A stretch of DNA of 21,108 nucleotides. Source: Saccoglossus kowalevskii (taxonomy: Eukaryota > Hemichordata > Enteropneusta > Harrimaniidae). The notes beneath the pieces are model-generated. The model was not told the origin of the DNA. It saw nothing but the letters and a program-made list of their open reading frames with translations, and ran no database searches. This document shows positions 1 through 10,459 of this stretch, in pieces. Both the position numbers and the translations under genes were made by a program. Each line of letters opens with the position of its first letter. The first letter of the stretch is position 1. Where the stretch lies: positions 118,518-139,625 of the forward strand of contig NW_003128863.1 of NCBI RefSeq assembly GCF_000003605.2. The letters are read 5' to 3'.

Positions 1-89
1 ATTCAGTGTCACCACCGGGGTTTCCACATAAGCCAATCAGAATGTGATCTTGCTAGCAGCAGGGTCACGTAAGCAACTCAGTAGATCAT

Positions 90-218
90 AAACATCCTTT
101 GTTATTCAAATAACAGAACACCTGGTAGATTCAAATTGTCCTTCCAAAGTTGTAAACACCCTTTGTTATGTAAATTACAAGCACACCTGGTAGATTCCAA
201 TTGTCCTTCCAAAGTTGA
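90..218. repeat. Two-copy tandem repeat, unit about 64 bp
   Basis: The stretch 90-153 is repeated as 154-218 with a few substitutions and one extra base. Both units run from AAACAYCCTTTGTTAT through CACCTGGTAGATTC to TTGTCCTTCCAAAGTTG. It looks like a short local duplication. Open frames across it on both strands follow from the repeat and resemble no protein I know. Confidence 0.85.
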
Positions 219-456
219 AAACAAGTATGACATGTCAATCACCTTTATGACAGTTATTACAATGCACACCGTTTCTTCCCATGATTCCATGCACACTTTT
301 GCAGTGTTTGAGGTAATATGACAAAAACATAAAATAGAGGATGCTGACAGAGTCACATTAATATATTCGACACGATTTACACATTCATGATCTTTAACCG
401 CAATCGTTACATTGTAGCTTTGAGGTAATGAGGGTGAGCTTTCACATTGAGCAATT
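219..456. other. No recognised feature
   Basis: I see no gene here. The short open frames resemble no known family, and the stretch lies between the tandem repeat and the dispersed repeat copy. Confidence 0.5.
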
Positions 457-738
457 CAATATCTCAATATTTTGAGTGTCTCTTAGATTCGTGAGCGTTG
501 AACACTCACTGTGACGTCATAAGTTTACATTTATGCCAACAAGCATGCGTCTGTCTGATGTCGCTCACTGATCAGTCCTCGCTCACAAAACGTTACCCAC
601 ATTGAGTATTATTTACGGGAAAAGATTATGTATAAACATAACAGCAGCGAAGAACGCCGTTATTTTCTCTTCAGGTGTTGTAGACGACCTTGTCAACCAA
701 GACACTGCATTGCGCACACGCACAAAACGTAAAACATA
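457..738 (+). repeat. Dispersed repeat, copy 1 (uninterrupted)
   Basis: This segment matches 14277-14855 in the same orientation over nearly its whole length. Shared blocks include TTTTGAGTGTCTCTTAGATTC, GAGCGTTGAACACTCACTGTGAC, ATGTCGCTCACTGATCAGT, AACAGCAGCGAA and CATTGCGCAC, with scattered substitutions and small indels between them. This copy lacks the 300-bp inverted-repeat element present in the other, so it shows the empty site, at about 514-525. The repeat class is unknown: no coding potential, TIRs or LTR ends were recognised. A duplicated genomic segment is possible too. Confidence 0.8.
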
Positions 739-1990
739 GCAAAACTATTGAAACCTTGAACACAAGGAAATAGTTGATACAAATGGTTCAAATAAGAATT
801 GACTAAATGTTCTACACTTTTTCTACTTAATCGATCCGCATTACGTTCTTTCTCAAGCTGTTGTCTATTTTGATGTTCAATCTCATTGCATTTTTCACTT
901 TTTCCAATTCCAAGCTCAATTTGCCTTTGTTATCCTTTACTTAACATTTACACTTGTCCTTTATATGTATTATTTACGGGAAAAGTACATTAAATGTTGC
1001 CCTGGAAATTACAAATACTGCTCAGTGAACAATAACAACTACTATATATGCCAATTGATAGTATAATTATTTTATGTGACTTAATAGGATATAACCTACT
1101 GTACAGTAGCAACTTTACAAAACATATTGAACTTACTTTGTAATTTTTACTGAACAATGAGGACTAGTACAGCTGCTTACAGTACATACTATAATATTTA
1201 ACAAACTAAGTAAACTAAAAGAATGTGTTTGTACTGATAATTGTACTAAGCTCGCAGTAAAACTGTCAAGCAAGTGTTGACAACTAATTACCATACAACG
1301 ACTTATCCCGAAAGGCAATTGTGAACTAAAGTTTTAATAAAAAAGGCATTTTATAATAATGAATTCCAGATGGTACTGATTATAATAAGATGAAAAAACG
1401 CTCAGTCACACAATTGAACTGAAATGACACATATAGTTGTACAACGTTGACCCAATAGTATATGCTAATTGGAAAATGCTGCTAAGAAAATAACTAAGTA
1501 ATCTACAATAATTTGCATGTACAGATGACAGTACCAATACATATACAAGACAAGTTTAAATGTTTTAAACACTGCAGCTATAAAAAATTCCAAATGATTT
1601 CAAAATAAGTATTACACCATGAATTTTCTGGTTAAATCCTGATACAGATTAGGGGGATTGAATTTCAAATCATTAAAATTATTATTATTTTTAATTAAAT
1701 TTTAATTTTAACAGAAAATACAAGATTAAAAAACTACAAGTCCTAAAACAGTTAAAACTATTGCAAAGGTCACTGCAGTGAGAACTGCATCTAGTTGATG
1801 GTCATTATATGAGGTAGTAGAAGTAGGACAGTGGCAAACTGAACCTACCAGATGGATTAGAGGCAGAGAAAACTGTCGGAATAATGACAGTGTGGCAAGT
1901 ACAATTACTAGCACAAATTCTTGGTATATTGCACTGCAAATTGGGTGCACCCCTATATCAACTTTCCGCAAACCCTATTTATTTACTCTA
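739..1990. other. AT-rich intergenic DNA, no recognised gene
   Basis: No coding region or RNA gene is supported. A 19-base string (GTATTATTTACGGGAAAAG) at 967-985 also occurs at 606-624 inside the dispersed repeat. The minus-strand open frame at 1726-1971 lies just 3' of the retroelement recombinase and could be element DNA, but it matches nothing I recognise. Confidence 0.5.
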
Positions 1991-2650
1991 TTAGCTGTCA
2001 GCTAAGGCAGTAAGTGCAGAGCCCAAAGCAACATCTGAAGTATGAATATATCGCACATAACTATCTAATGCCCACCAGCCGAGTGCCTTTATTAAGTAGT
2101 CCTGAATTCCGAAAAGAATGTCCAGAAAATTTAGTTCAAATCCAGTCGGTTCAAAAGCTAATGCAAGTAACACAGATCGAGTCAAATGCAGGTTGTTTTC
2201 AGAAAAATAATGGGTGCTCTTGTTTGAAGGCAGGATTCATTTTTAAGCTAATGGCCAAATATTTGCGAATGACAGCCACTGGGCACATACGATTGTTAGA
2301 AAAAAATTAATAACCGAACCTCACCGACACTGGTCCGTCTTTGAGGACTTAAGCACAATAAAAGCACGATCATCATCCCAAAAACTAACATCCTCAATGC
2401 AAAGATGGACGTTGCTATCGAACCTTTCCTCAGAAATAGTAAATTCCCCGCAACATAAAAGAAAATGCCACTAAAATTACTGTCAGGGGTCCGTGTAAGA
2501 TAAGAAAACTGTTCCATTTAGTGTTGAAAACATTTTGGCAACAAATTCCGTTGTAAATTGGAGGCCTAGTTTAATATGTTGTCCTGAATTCCCTTTGATA
2601 GAATGTCGAAGCAAATTTAAACGCACAGGAGCCTAAAGCCTGCTTCGAAG
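1991..2650 (-). pseudogene. Tyrosine recombinase of the retroelement (broken)
   Basis: The catalytic half can be read through several frames. At about 2330-2480 the minus strand gives CCGEFTISEERFDSNVHL, then a stretch ending KSSKTDQ. A second block has HSFR at 2109-2120, the HxxR box. The third reads DYLIKALGWWALDSYVRYIH, with the presumed nucleophile Tyr at 2057-2059. In this family the first box is usually R-S-G-E-F; here the Arg is Cys. The bases between HSFR and the last box are shortened and out of frame. In a working element this enzyme would integrate circular cDNA by site-specific recombination. The copy cannot encode an active enzyme. Confidence 0.85.
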
Positions 2651-2696
2651 TCGGCAAATCTGACACCAGCTAAATAAAGTCTGATAGTAGAGTCAC

Positions 2697-2935
2697 TTAA
2701 CATGTGCCTAAAGCAAACGGTGACAAATAACATAAGCAGATCTTTCGAAATTTCAGGCAAACATGACTGAGAAAATGAACAATTGTGCAAGCATCACTAT
2801 TACAGTATACCTGAAAATAGCCACCAAAGCCTTTGGTGGAGGAAGCATCGGTGAAATTTGTAAAGTCTGATGCCCTGGTAATTTCACTGTTGAAGAACAT
2901 GTACATCCCATTACAACCTTGTAAAATGTTTTCAC
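2697..2935 (-). pseudogene. RNase H remnant of the retroelement
   Basis: The minus-strand frame at 2697-2906 contains FTDASSTKGFGGYFQ, the first RNase H strand with its catalytic Asp, as found in DIRS-type retroelements. Nothing after it in this frame is recognisable and the stop comes early, so only a fragment of the domain survives. It lies between reverse transcriptase and recombinase, as expected for this class. Confidence 0.7.
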
Positions 2936-3079
2936 ATTGCTAATTCAAGCCGGAGATGTGGTGGTGTAGCTTAGATACTGATGCTGGTAGATTTAGGAGG
3001 TGGGATATTAATGATCGCCAAATTATCGTAAGACTATTTTAGCTTTGTGATTGTTTACCTGGAAGTGATTCGGTGTTTC

Positions 3080-3800
3080 TTATTTTCTGGAATTTAGGTT
3101 AATTCCCAAATATTCCAATTCTTGTGAGGGTCCCAGCGTTTTATGTGCTGCCAAAGGAATGTTCAGTGATTTGAAGATCAGAGTCATAATAGCCATTGTA
3201 CGTGTGGCGTTCTCATCTGTATGGTCAATAGTTAGGAAGTCGTCCAAAAGATGCAGAATAAACTGCACATTAAACTTGTTTTGTGCGATCTAGCATATAG
3301 CTTGGGAAATATTATCAAATATTTTTGGACTTGAACGTGATCTAAAAACAAGTCTAACAAAGAAAAACTTTTCTGATTCCATTTCACACCATGTAAATGC
3401 CAGATTGATAGATGTAATGGTAACTGCAGCTTAAAGGCATCAGTAATGTCAAATTGACACATTTGGGCATTGCCTCTGCTTTGCTTAATTTCCTCAATAG
3501 CATCATCTATACAAATATATGAAATGGAAAAGGTTTCTTTGTTGATTAATTCATTCAGACTGAGTATTCCAGTTATGTCATGGGGTGCAGATAAGTCTAC
3601 GATCAGTCTTTGCTTTTTAGAATATTTTCCCTCTGCTAAACCAAGGGGACTCATTCTATGAATTGGGAATGGAATGGCTGTCAAAAGGACCAATAACGTA
3701 TCCTTTATCCAGTTCAGCCTCCAACAGTTTTGTCTCAGTTTCTAAATTTTTATTACATTCATGTGTATAATTTGGTGCATTGTCTATGCCTGTCAGAAAA
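3080..3800 (-). pseudogene. Reverse transcriptase of the retroelement (frameshifted)
   Basis: Two overlapping minus-strand frames (3232-3693 and 3080-3268) together cover most of a reverse transcriptase palm and fingers. The first has RMSPLGLAEGKYSKKQRLIV and then QFDITDAFK with the first catalytic Asp. The second has FILHLLDDFLTI, where the paired Asp of the YxDD-type box lies at about 3239-3244, followed by LEYLGINLNS. A frameshift after the HGVKWNQK segment separates the two halves. The motif style (LDDFL rather than YxDD) is that of DIRS/Ngaro enzymes rather than Gypsy or LINE. Confidence 0.88.
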
Positions 3801-3859
3801 CCTTCTCTAAGTGCACAAATTTGTAACAAAATGCCGGTTTGGGTGATCTGTTAAAAACG

Positions 3860-5211
3860 CTTCCAATTTGTGTACATTAATGGGTGTCGTCGGAGTTGCT
3901 GGCAGTCATTCTGAATTGGCAGTATTTGTAGTAGGAGCAGCTTTAGAGCACATGCAAACTTGGTGGTTGTTTTTGCAGTAAAAACAGGCATGTACAAACG
4001 GGCATACATTTCTTGAGCAACCCTTCTCAAAATTGAAGTTATTGTTAATTGTCTTTCCATTTAGGTAATTCCTGGGTCGTCCCCTTGCATCATTGCGTGG
4101 CTGGTATTGTGAATTGTTATCGACTGACTGCACTGTTTGCCTGGGAAGAAATGAGCCATGTGCGTTGTGCTGCCACAAATAACAATACGATTTCGGCTAG
4201 CTGTGATTCGCATAAAAAGCGAACTGACTAATAGGTTTTAATGCCTTCCTATTGCAAGTAAGCTGCAGCTCTAGCAAACTGAACATGATAGTCGTAAAAA
4301 AACATTACCAAAATTTAGTGCCATGTTTTTCTGGTACAAATCTAGCTCCTCGGGTCGTTCCGGAAAGGCGCCGCAAATAACTGCCTTGTATTTCTCGAAA
4401 GCTACCAAGAATTAATGAAATGTCAAGGTTTTATTCAATCGGTGATCGGCGTTAATTTCATTGCCCGATAATCCATGATATAACGACCATCTGAATCCTG
4501 ATCGAGAATCAATAACGCTGCAAGATTAACGTATTTACCTGGCAAGATGTTTGCATTCATGGTCACAGATACATCTACAAGTTCCGGCAAGGCGTTAGAC
4601 AAAATGTCAAATCTTCCTGCAGTTAATGGATGGTTGTTTCGCTTAGTGGTTGTCGTAAAATATGGACGATTTTGAAGAGCTATATAAAAGCTTCCAGCAT
4701 GGTCGCCATGTTGTTTTGATTCTGCCTACCACTCGCCGAATGAAATAAAGTGTAGACAGTCTGTAGACGGATATCACTATTCATATGTGCGCTGACCGTG
4801 TCTGTGTCGGAAAAATCGTTGTCATGTCGCTGACTAGTAGTTAGGTTCCGGTTTTCATCTTCAAAATCCACGATTTCGGAATTTACGAAATGTTGAATTT
4901 ATAAATATTTATCGCTTCTCGCCGCCTTGTAATTGCCGGGGTAGACCGATGCACATAGATTTTAATTTCTAACGTACTTCTGCCGCTATCCACTTTGTAG
5001 GGTTAGACGGGTCTAAACTACTTGTTGTTCTCTGCCGTAAAGTAGATCGCCAACCCGAAGTAGAAACTCCTATATTAGTATTGCTAATTGAATCTTGTAG
5101 TTGTGACCTGGTAGCGGTAGAAAGGCGTTCGCTTTTACTCCTTGTTGTTGGGATGGTCGTTTGTGTAACAATGACTGGTCGACGTTTTCTGCTTTTTCGT
5201 GGAGTATTCAT
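3860..5211 (-). pseudogene. Gag-like ORF of the retroelement (interrupted)
   Basis: The likely start is the ATG at 5209-5211, which opens a basic Ser/Thr/Arg-rich stretch (MNTPRKSRKRRPVIV...) down to 4969. Further pieces are an acidic stretch at 4680-4871 and a Cys/His cluster at about 3948-4019 with the pattern CSRNVCPFVHACFYCKNNH. Such a cluster is typical of the nucleic-acid-binding region just before the reverse transcriptase in DIRS/Ngaro elements. Stops and frameshifts separate the pieces. Joining them as one gene is inference from order and spacing. Confidence 0.65.
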
Positions 5212-5340
5212 AGTAATGTCGACATGATTTATATTTCCATGTGTTTAGATGAGTCCGCTTTTTGCAGTTATAGCGACTTTCACTGATGACCCCTGGATAA
5301 TCCACACCTGCTCGTAACTTGTCATGATCAGGTTCATTCG

Positions 5341-5661
5341 TATGTTAGGGAATTAGTAAATGGAACAACTGGCTGATATAATTGTCAACTATGGATGTGG
5401 CGCCTATAAATATGAGAGTTATGTCTCGACATCGGGGGCAATTAATCAGACATTATGGCGTGTTAAATACTTTGTGTGATTGGCTATATGCGAATTGAGT
5501 GTATGGAGGATACGCCTTAAGCTTTTAAACTTCTCTGTAATTGACTGACAGTTGAGAAGTGAATAAAGCTGGTCTCAGAGTCTTGGCAGCTCACCACGAG
5601 GCACGCAGTGTTGACGCGGTCTTGAGAGAGTTACAACGTGGCTGAGACCAAATGTGACACA
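5341..5661 (+). mobile_element. Probable solo LTR with 5-bp target duplication
   Basis: The 321-bp block begins TATGTTAGGG and ends GTGACACA, so the ends are near-inverted (TATGT against TGTGT). It is flanked by the same five bases, ATTCG, at 5336-5340 and 5662-5666. Inside is a TATA-like CTATAAATA at about 5403, and about 155 bases later an AATAAA (5563-5568), then a short tail. That order matches U3-R-U5 of an LTR. No internal region or second LTR adjoins it, so it is read as a solo LTR left by recombination. An LTR normally starts with TG; one G-to-A change would explain the TA start. Gypsy or BEL class is likely but undecided. Confidence 0.6.
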
Positions 5662-6155
5662 ATTCGATTCTCTGTATGTCTTTGTTCAATAGAAGGGTGG
5701 AGAATTCCCCGAACTTGGCACCTCAGACTTGAAGGTTTAATAACACGATAATTAAGGGACCGATCAGTTTTTATGGCCTGGGCTGGACCGGCAATTATTT
5801 GTAAATGTGGAAACAAAATCAATAACCCCCCTGTATCCACAATAAAAAATATGGTGACCCCCCCTGCATAAAGACTAAAAGTGATGTGACCCCTCCCCAT
5901 TTTCAGTTCTTTTTAAAACACTTAACTATTTAGTTTAGTTATAGTTAGTTGGTGTAGATTGTCTGCATAATATAGTCATTGAGTGAAAAATAAATGTTTC
6001 TACAAATCAGTGATACAGTGCATGTTTCCAAGTGCCTGCTTGTATCCCAGATCTTGTTGTCACTGTATACCGCACTTCACTGTGATCCTCCTCTTCACTG
6101 GCCAGAACGAAATTTGTAAACATTTGTGACGAACTCAAACTTCAATACTGTATAC

Positions 6156-6329
6156 AGGAGGAGGAGCAGGAGTTAGAGGAAGAAGAGGAGGAGGAGGTAG
6201 AAGAAGCAGAAGAGGGGAGGAGGATGGAGAAGTAGAAGGAGGTGAACAAATTGAGAAGGAAGAAAAGGATGTTTTAGAATCGGAAAAGGATACAGATTAA
6301 AGAACGAAGAGGGAAAAAGGAGAAGTAGC
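6156..6329 (+). repeat. Long polypurine (GAA/GAG) tract
   Basis: About 170 bases are almost wholly A and G, built on GAG, GAA and AGG triplets. One plus frame reads as a short Glu-rich run before a stop and the minus strand reads as a Leu/Ser/Phe-rich shadow. The tract lies inside the TIR-flanked element. It is better seen as low-complexity DNA than as a gene. Confidence 0.85.
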
Positions 6330-7020
6330 TGGCAAATATAGGAATATAACAAAAGAATTAGATAAACCAAAGATTGTTATATTTTATATTCTTTTATATA
6401 TACTCTATATTACTAATTACTATCACACTTTATTGTGTTTCCTGTAAATCTTCATACTTTTAGTCATGTGACAGTGATCGCAAACTGCATACAATTACTA
6501 GCTTAGAATCTGTCAACCTATTTATTTTCTTTACTAATATTAATTTATTGTGGTATAATTTAATTTATTGTTCTGTAGTCAATATATGTTATTTGACATA
6601 TAACCGTTCATACATTACAGGGTGTTGTCATGTACTATATTTGTCAACATTTACATTTACATTATTGCAATTTATAACTACTTTATTTCTATTTACAGTT
6701 TATATTTACAAATCACATTCCAGACTTACAGCAACACAGCGTGTTGTGATCTTTTCACATTTAATGTGTTTTCATTAATTGTTGCAATATTGTTAATATT
6801 CCATTTCACAAGTTTTTTGTATCATTTGCTGTAATATGCCATAAATTGTTTCTGTGGTGTACCGCAATAAATTATAATTAAAATGCCGATATTTGCTAGT
6901 GTAATAATTTCGAAATGTTATAGAAATACAATGCAGATAACACCAGCCTGGAAAGAAAGTAACAGTTTATACTTGCAAAGTTCTGTGAAGAAAGTATGGC
7001 ATGTTGTAACTTATAATTTA
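6330..7020. other. AT-rich interior of the TIR element, no gene
   Basis: The open frames here (for example 6548-6834) are rich in Ile, Phe, Tyr and Leu because the DNA is AT-rich. I see no family motif. Confidence 0.55.
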
Positions 7021-7096
7021 GAATATTTTATAAATAAGGAGCCCCCACGGAATTTGAAGAACCACCCCCGGCTATAATAACTGATCCGTCCCTAAG

Positions 7097-7630
7097 CCAT
7101 CACAGTAAAGTAGAATATCGATAAAATATCGTAAAGTTGGAAAAAGCAACTTGTGAAGTTCGACGAGCTCACTCAAATATAGCGGGGAAGCTGAAGTATC
7201 GCGAAAATATGCAAATTCATGGAGGAACGAGAAATGCAAATTAATCGTGTCAAGAAATCATGCATAATGCTGCAAATTAAGCATTCATATAATTTTGAAA
7301 TTGATCGAGTAAAAACCACTTGAGTTATCGCGCCCACAAGAGAAAACCAATCAGTAGCCGTATCTCATTAAGTATGCAAGCAAAGTGCACTAATGTCCAT
7401 GTAGACACACCCTATTATAGTAAAATATAGGATGTATCTACATCGCGTTTTAAAATGTGCATATAACATTAGCGCGTAACAAAGTTGTGATAAAGGAAAG
7501 AGTGGTATAATCAAAGATCAGTGATTACTTTAAATCGATGCCAGGAAGGGGGGGGGGTAAAAGAAAAGTTATATAACATTTTCTTATTTAATAATTTATT
7601 AAAATACATAAGTTTGTCCAACTCTCTGTG
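7097..7630. other. No recognised feature
   Basis: Intergenic DNA between the TIR element and the first transporter-tail copy. It contains a run of G at about 7549-7557. No coding or RNA signal was recognised. Confidence 0.5.
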
Positions 7631-7910
7631 AGTATACACATTGGCGTTGATCTTCTGTTTAATGACCATTCCCCTGGCAAAAATTAGAATGAAACATCTA
7701 ACTGAAATAGCCGCAGACTGTAAACGGAAACCACTGCGGAAGCACAAGGTGTTAACTAGCAAAATTTAAACATAAAAATGTTATATGATCACAGTAAATT
7801 ATGTATTTATTTTTTGGTTATACCTTACTTACTTGTATGACATAATCTCATAAAACCTGTATAATAGTATTCATACGTATTCAATCATTTAACTAGTGTT
7901 TTTTATAGGA
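7631..7910 (+). pseudogene. Broken copy A of the transporter 3' end (last exon part plus 3' UTR)
   Basis: From AGTATACACATTGGCG onward the sequence follows the last exon of the intact transporter (13269 onward). By hand count, 80 of the first 88 bases agree. The frame stays open (VYTLALIFCLMTIPLAKIR...) to a TAA at 7767-7769, but the end of the tail has drifted in sequence. Homology continues through the 3' UTR to the CTAGTGTTTTTTATA near 7908. Upstream of 7630 the similarity stops, and no other transporter exon is found nearby. It is a truncated duplicate, not a gene. Confidence 0.88.
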
Positions 7911-8129
7911 ACAAACATTTATCAAATCTACTCTTCTCGGTGTTTGGAATCAAAACTGGAAGCACGTACGAGGTGAGAGACGCAGGATTGTGTATCTGTA
8001 GAAAGAAAATGACGTAAAATACAACAAATAAAGGGGACACTGGTGTAGTGACTATTTAAAGCATCAGCACGGAAAAACAAAAACAATAGATTGGTTGAGA
8101 TTATTTTTTAAATGTTTTTACCAAGATAT

Positions 8130-8260
8130 AAATAGCCATCGATGATGAACGGAAACCACTGCTAAACTCGGAAACACAAAATATTAATTAGTAAAATTAT
8201 TTATAAAATGTTTATATGGTACAGCAATCACGAAATTATGTGTTTATATTTGGTTATGCC
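8130..8260 (+). pseudogene. Broken copy B of the transporter 3' end
   Basis: A second fragment reads GATGAACGGAAACCACTGCT, then AACTCGGAAACACAAAATATT and AATTAG, giving DDERKPLLNSETQNIN and a stop, almost the same as the tail of the intact gene. Similarity continues into the 3' UTR up to GGTTATG at about 8257, where a run of ten A begins. It covers less coding sequence than copy A, but the last residues are closer to the intact gene. The orientation is the same as copy A and the gene. Confidence 0.88.
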
Positions 8261-10150
8261 AAAAAAAAAATAAAACTCAAATTTCGCGCCAAATGTATCA
8301 CCTCTTACAAATCTTGGAGTAAATACCATGTCACATTCTACTCAGCGTAATAGGAACAAAGTTACTATTTTTTGTCGATACCTTTTTTTTTCATTGCCGA
8401 GAAATTTGTTGGGATAACTTTTCCTCAGAAGTGGCGTTTTGCTCTTTGCTGTGATTGTAAGGGGGGCATCACCCGAAAAAAGTTGGAGCGGGTCGCTAAT
8501 CAACTTAGCGGTTGTTTGAATACAAATCTTTTTAAGGTTAATCTGAACTATTGTTTCAGTAGCAATGATGCTAGAAATAAAAGAGTCAGATTATATATTT
8601 AGTTTTTACATGAAGTCACATTAGATCCTTATCGAGGTCAGCCTGGTAAGTCACCCAGTGCAAAGTCCAGACAAAGTGTCTTCGGAGGCACTGGCTTTAA
8701 TTCGTCGATGTACTGCTCAGTCAAACAGGAGTATTCACGAATATAACTTCAATGTTTTGCGTGGCACATCTAATAACGTATGTAATTATTAGAGGTGAGT
8801 ATGCACATTGCGCTATGTAGTACAGTAATGACAATGGAGCAGTGGAGCATATATGGAACGCCCACTGGGATAATGTGGCTTGGAGAGCCGTGATCGTCTG
8901 CAGTGCAAACACTCGAGACGCTCGTCACGCTCGCAAACCATTCAATGCGGTATTTTCGGGGTATAGAATCCAATCGGATGGAACGTAAGGATGTATTACT
9001 GCTCCAGTTAATAGTTATGGTAGATCACTATTTGTTTTGTTCACATCATTTGGCCTGTGCTCACAATCACGTGACCGATAATGTCACATGATTTATAGGT
9101 TATAGATTTATTGTATTTTTATTTATTTCTTTGTTTATTTATTTATATCTATTGTTAGATTCTTGGATGTTGCAAAGTCTAACAACACTTACTGATGATA
9201 ATACAAGATTGACTGACAATGACGCCTAGATGTTGTTGTTCCTGTTCAGATACTTGCACTGTATTTAAAGATAATAAGTACGCCCTCTATGTAGCAGTAA
9301 TTATGATGACATTATTCATGTCAAATCATTTAAGCAGGTAAGACAATTAAGCTTATATTTGTTGATAATTCATGATGATAGGATACTTTGCCACTGTATT
9401 TATTCGCACTCATTTGTTGTTTAAGCGCCATATTGTTTCTCACCGCAGTTTTGACTGTTTTCTATAATTCATCTTATAATTCTGAACCAAATAGACGTAA
9501 TGTCGTATTCCCTACAGGTTTTTGTCACCATTTTTGGCAGACTATAAACAGGACTATTTTGTGCATTTGTGAAGAAAAGTGGGAACTGATGCTGAAACGG
9601 TTAAACTATAAATTAGTACTTATTTTGTGAAACAAAAGTTATGGTAATCTGCTACATTAACTGTAACGCCGCTTCATTAGGAAATGCGTTGCGCAAATAT
9701 CAACATATATCAAATAATATCTATACAAGTAATACACAATGACATTTATACAGGTAGTTAATGCATGCGTCAATATGTACTTTTAACAACGTAAGTACAG
9801 TACATTGTTGGAACTTTTGACACATATTTTTGCGTTCAATGCTGGACGCATGGAATTACGTCTGAATTTCAATAAACATATATTACATAAAATAATACAA
9901 AAACAAAGAAAACTGTTATTATGTTTTTTGTTTGACACTGTGAACATTATAACCTTACATGTTAAAGTTAAACACATTTTCGAAAATGGGTCACATAAAC
10001 GTCTTGGTGTTATAGGAATATTTTTTTCTACATTTTCGTACTATCTATTAATGTATTTGATAGAGCATATTTTCAAGGATAGATTCTTATAATGTTACAA
10101 TAATTGACTCGATATTTTAAATAAAAAAAACAAAGTTTTAAATTTCAACA
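8261..10150. other. Intergenic DNA, no supported gene
   Basis: Several plus-strand open frames occur (8372-8602, 8903-9091, 9388-9630, 9805-10092). None shows a family motif, a matching splice context or a repeated relative in the window. The longest (9805-10092, 95 codons) is rich in Leu, Ile and Phe, as expected by chance in AT-rich DNA. T-rich runs occur at 9110-9150. Confidence 0.5.
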
Positions 10151-10328
10151 AATTATCTGATACCCTCGAATCCAGCCATTCAGAGTGCTCAGAATTCTAT
10201 GTCATTAGTAATTGGCCGTCTCCATGACTTCGGTATATTACCGCATGCGCAGACTGACCCGTAGATAAAGTCCGCCCTCAGCCCCAGACCGATTCACTAG
10301 TCAATTATTCGTGAATTGTGCACAGTCT

Positions 10329-10459
10329 NNNNNNNNNNNNNNNNNNNNNNNNNNNNNNNNNNNNNNNNNNNNNNNNNNNNNNNNNNNNNNNNNNNNNNNN
10401 NNNNNNNNNNNNNNNNNNNNNNNNNNNNNNNNNNNNNNNNNNNNNNNNNNNNNNNNNNN
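10329..10459. other. Assembly gap (131 N)
   Basis: The sequence is undetermined. The gap lies about 120 bases before the chosen start codon of the transporter, so promoter, 5' UTR or a short first exon could be hidden in it. Its true length may differ from the number of N. Confidence 0.98.

Larger units (their letters stand above)
1991..5211 (-). mobile_element. Decayed DIRS/Ngaro-like tyrosine-recombinase retroelement
   Basis: Read on the minus strand, the order is a basic Gag-like start, a Cys/His zinc-binding stretch, reverse transcriptase, RNase H and a tyrosine recombinase. A tyrosine recombinase in place of a DDE integrase defines the DIRS-like order. The short distance between RNase H and recombinase leaves no room for the methyltransferase-like domain of DIRS1, so a Ngaro- or PAT-like element fits better. 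Every domain is broken by frameshifts or stops and at least one catalytic residue is gone, so the copy is dead. The ends were not found: neither split direct repeats nor inverted repeats could be matched by eye, and the coordinates mark only the coding remains. Confidence 0.85.
5752..7096. mobile_element. TIR-flanked DNA transposon remnant (about 1.35 kb)
   Basis: The left end reads TTAAGGGACCGATCAGTTTT. The right end, as its reverse complement, reads TTAGGGACGGATCAGTTATT. The two agree at most positions over roughly 32 bases, on through GCC and GGG-rich stretches, so they form imperfect terminal inverted repeats. The left flank contains TTAA and the right flank TAAG, which would fit a piggyBac-type TTAA target with one base lost; this is only a suggestion. 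No transposase frame is recognisable, so the element is non-autonomous or decayed. C-rich runs at 5826-5900 and 7040-7070 lie just inside both ends. Confidence 0.65.

Noticed and set aside
6172-6370. Minus-strand frame rich in Leu, Ser and Phe
   Set aside because: It is the complement of the polypurine tract; low-complexity DNA explains the composition.
6548-6834. Overlapping plus-strand frames with hydrophobic residues, like small membrane proteins
   Set aside because: Ile, Phe and Tyr richness follows from AT-rich DNA; there are no motifs and it lies inside a transposon remnant.
8372-8602. Plus-strand frame with a CCDC string, considered as a zinc-binding protein
   Set aside because: Too few metal ligands, no recognised pattern, and no supporting context.
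9388-10092. Two plus-strand frames considered as extra transporter exons or a new gene
   Set aside because: No transporter motifs, no suitable splice sites in phase, and no repeated relative in the window.
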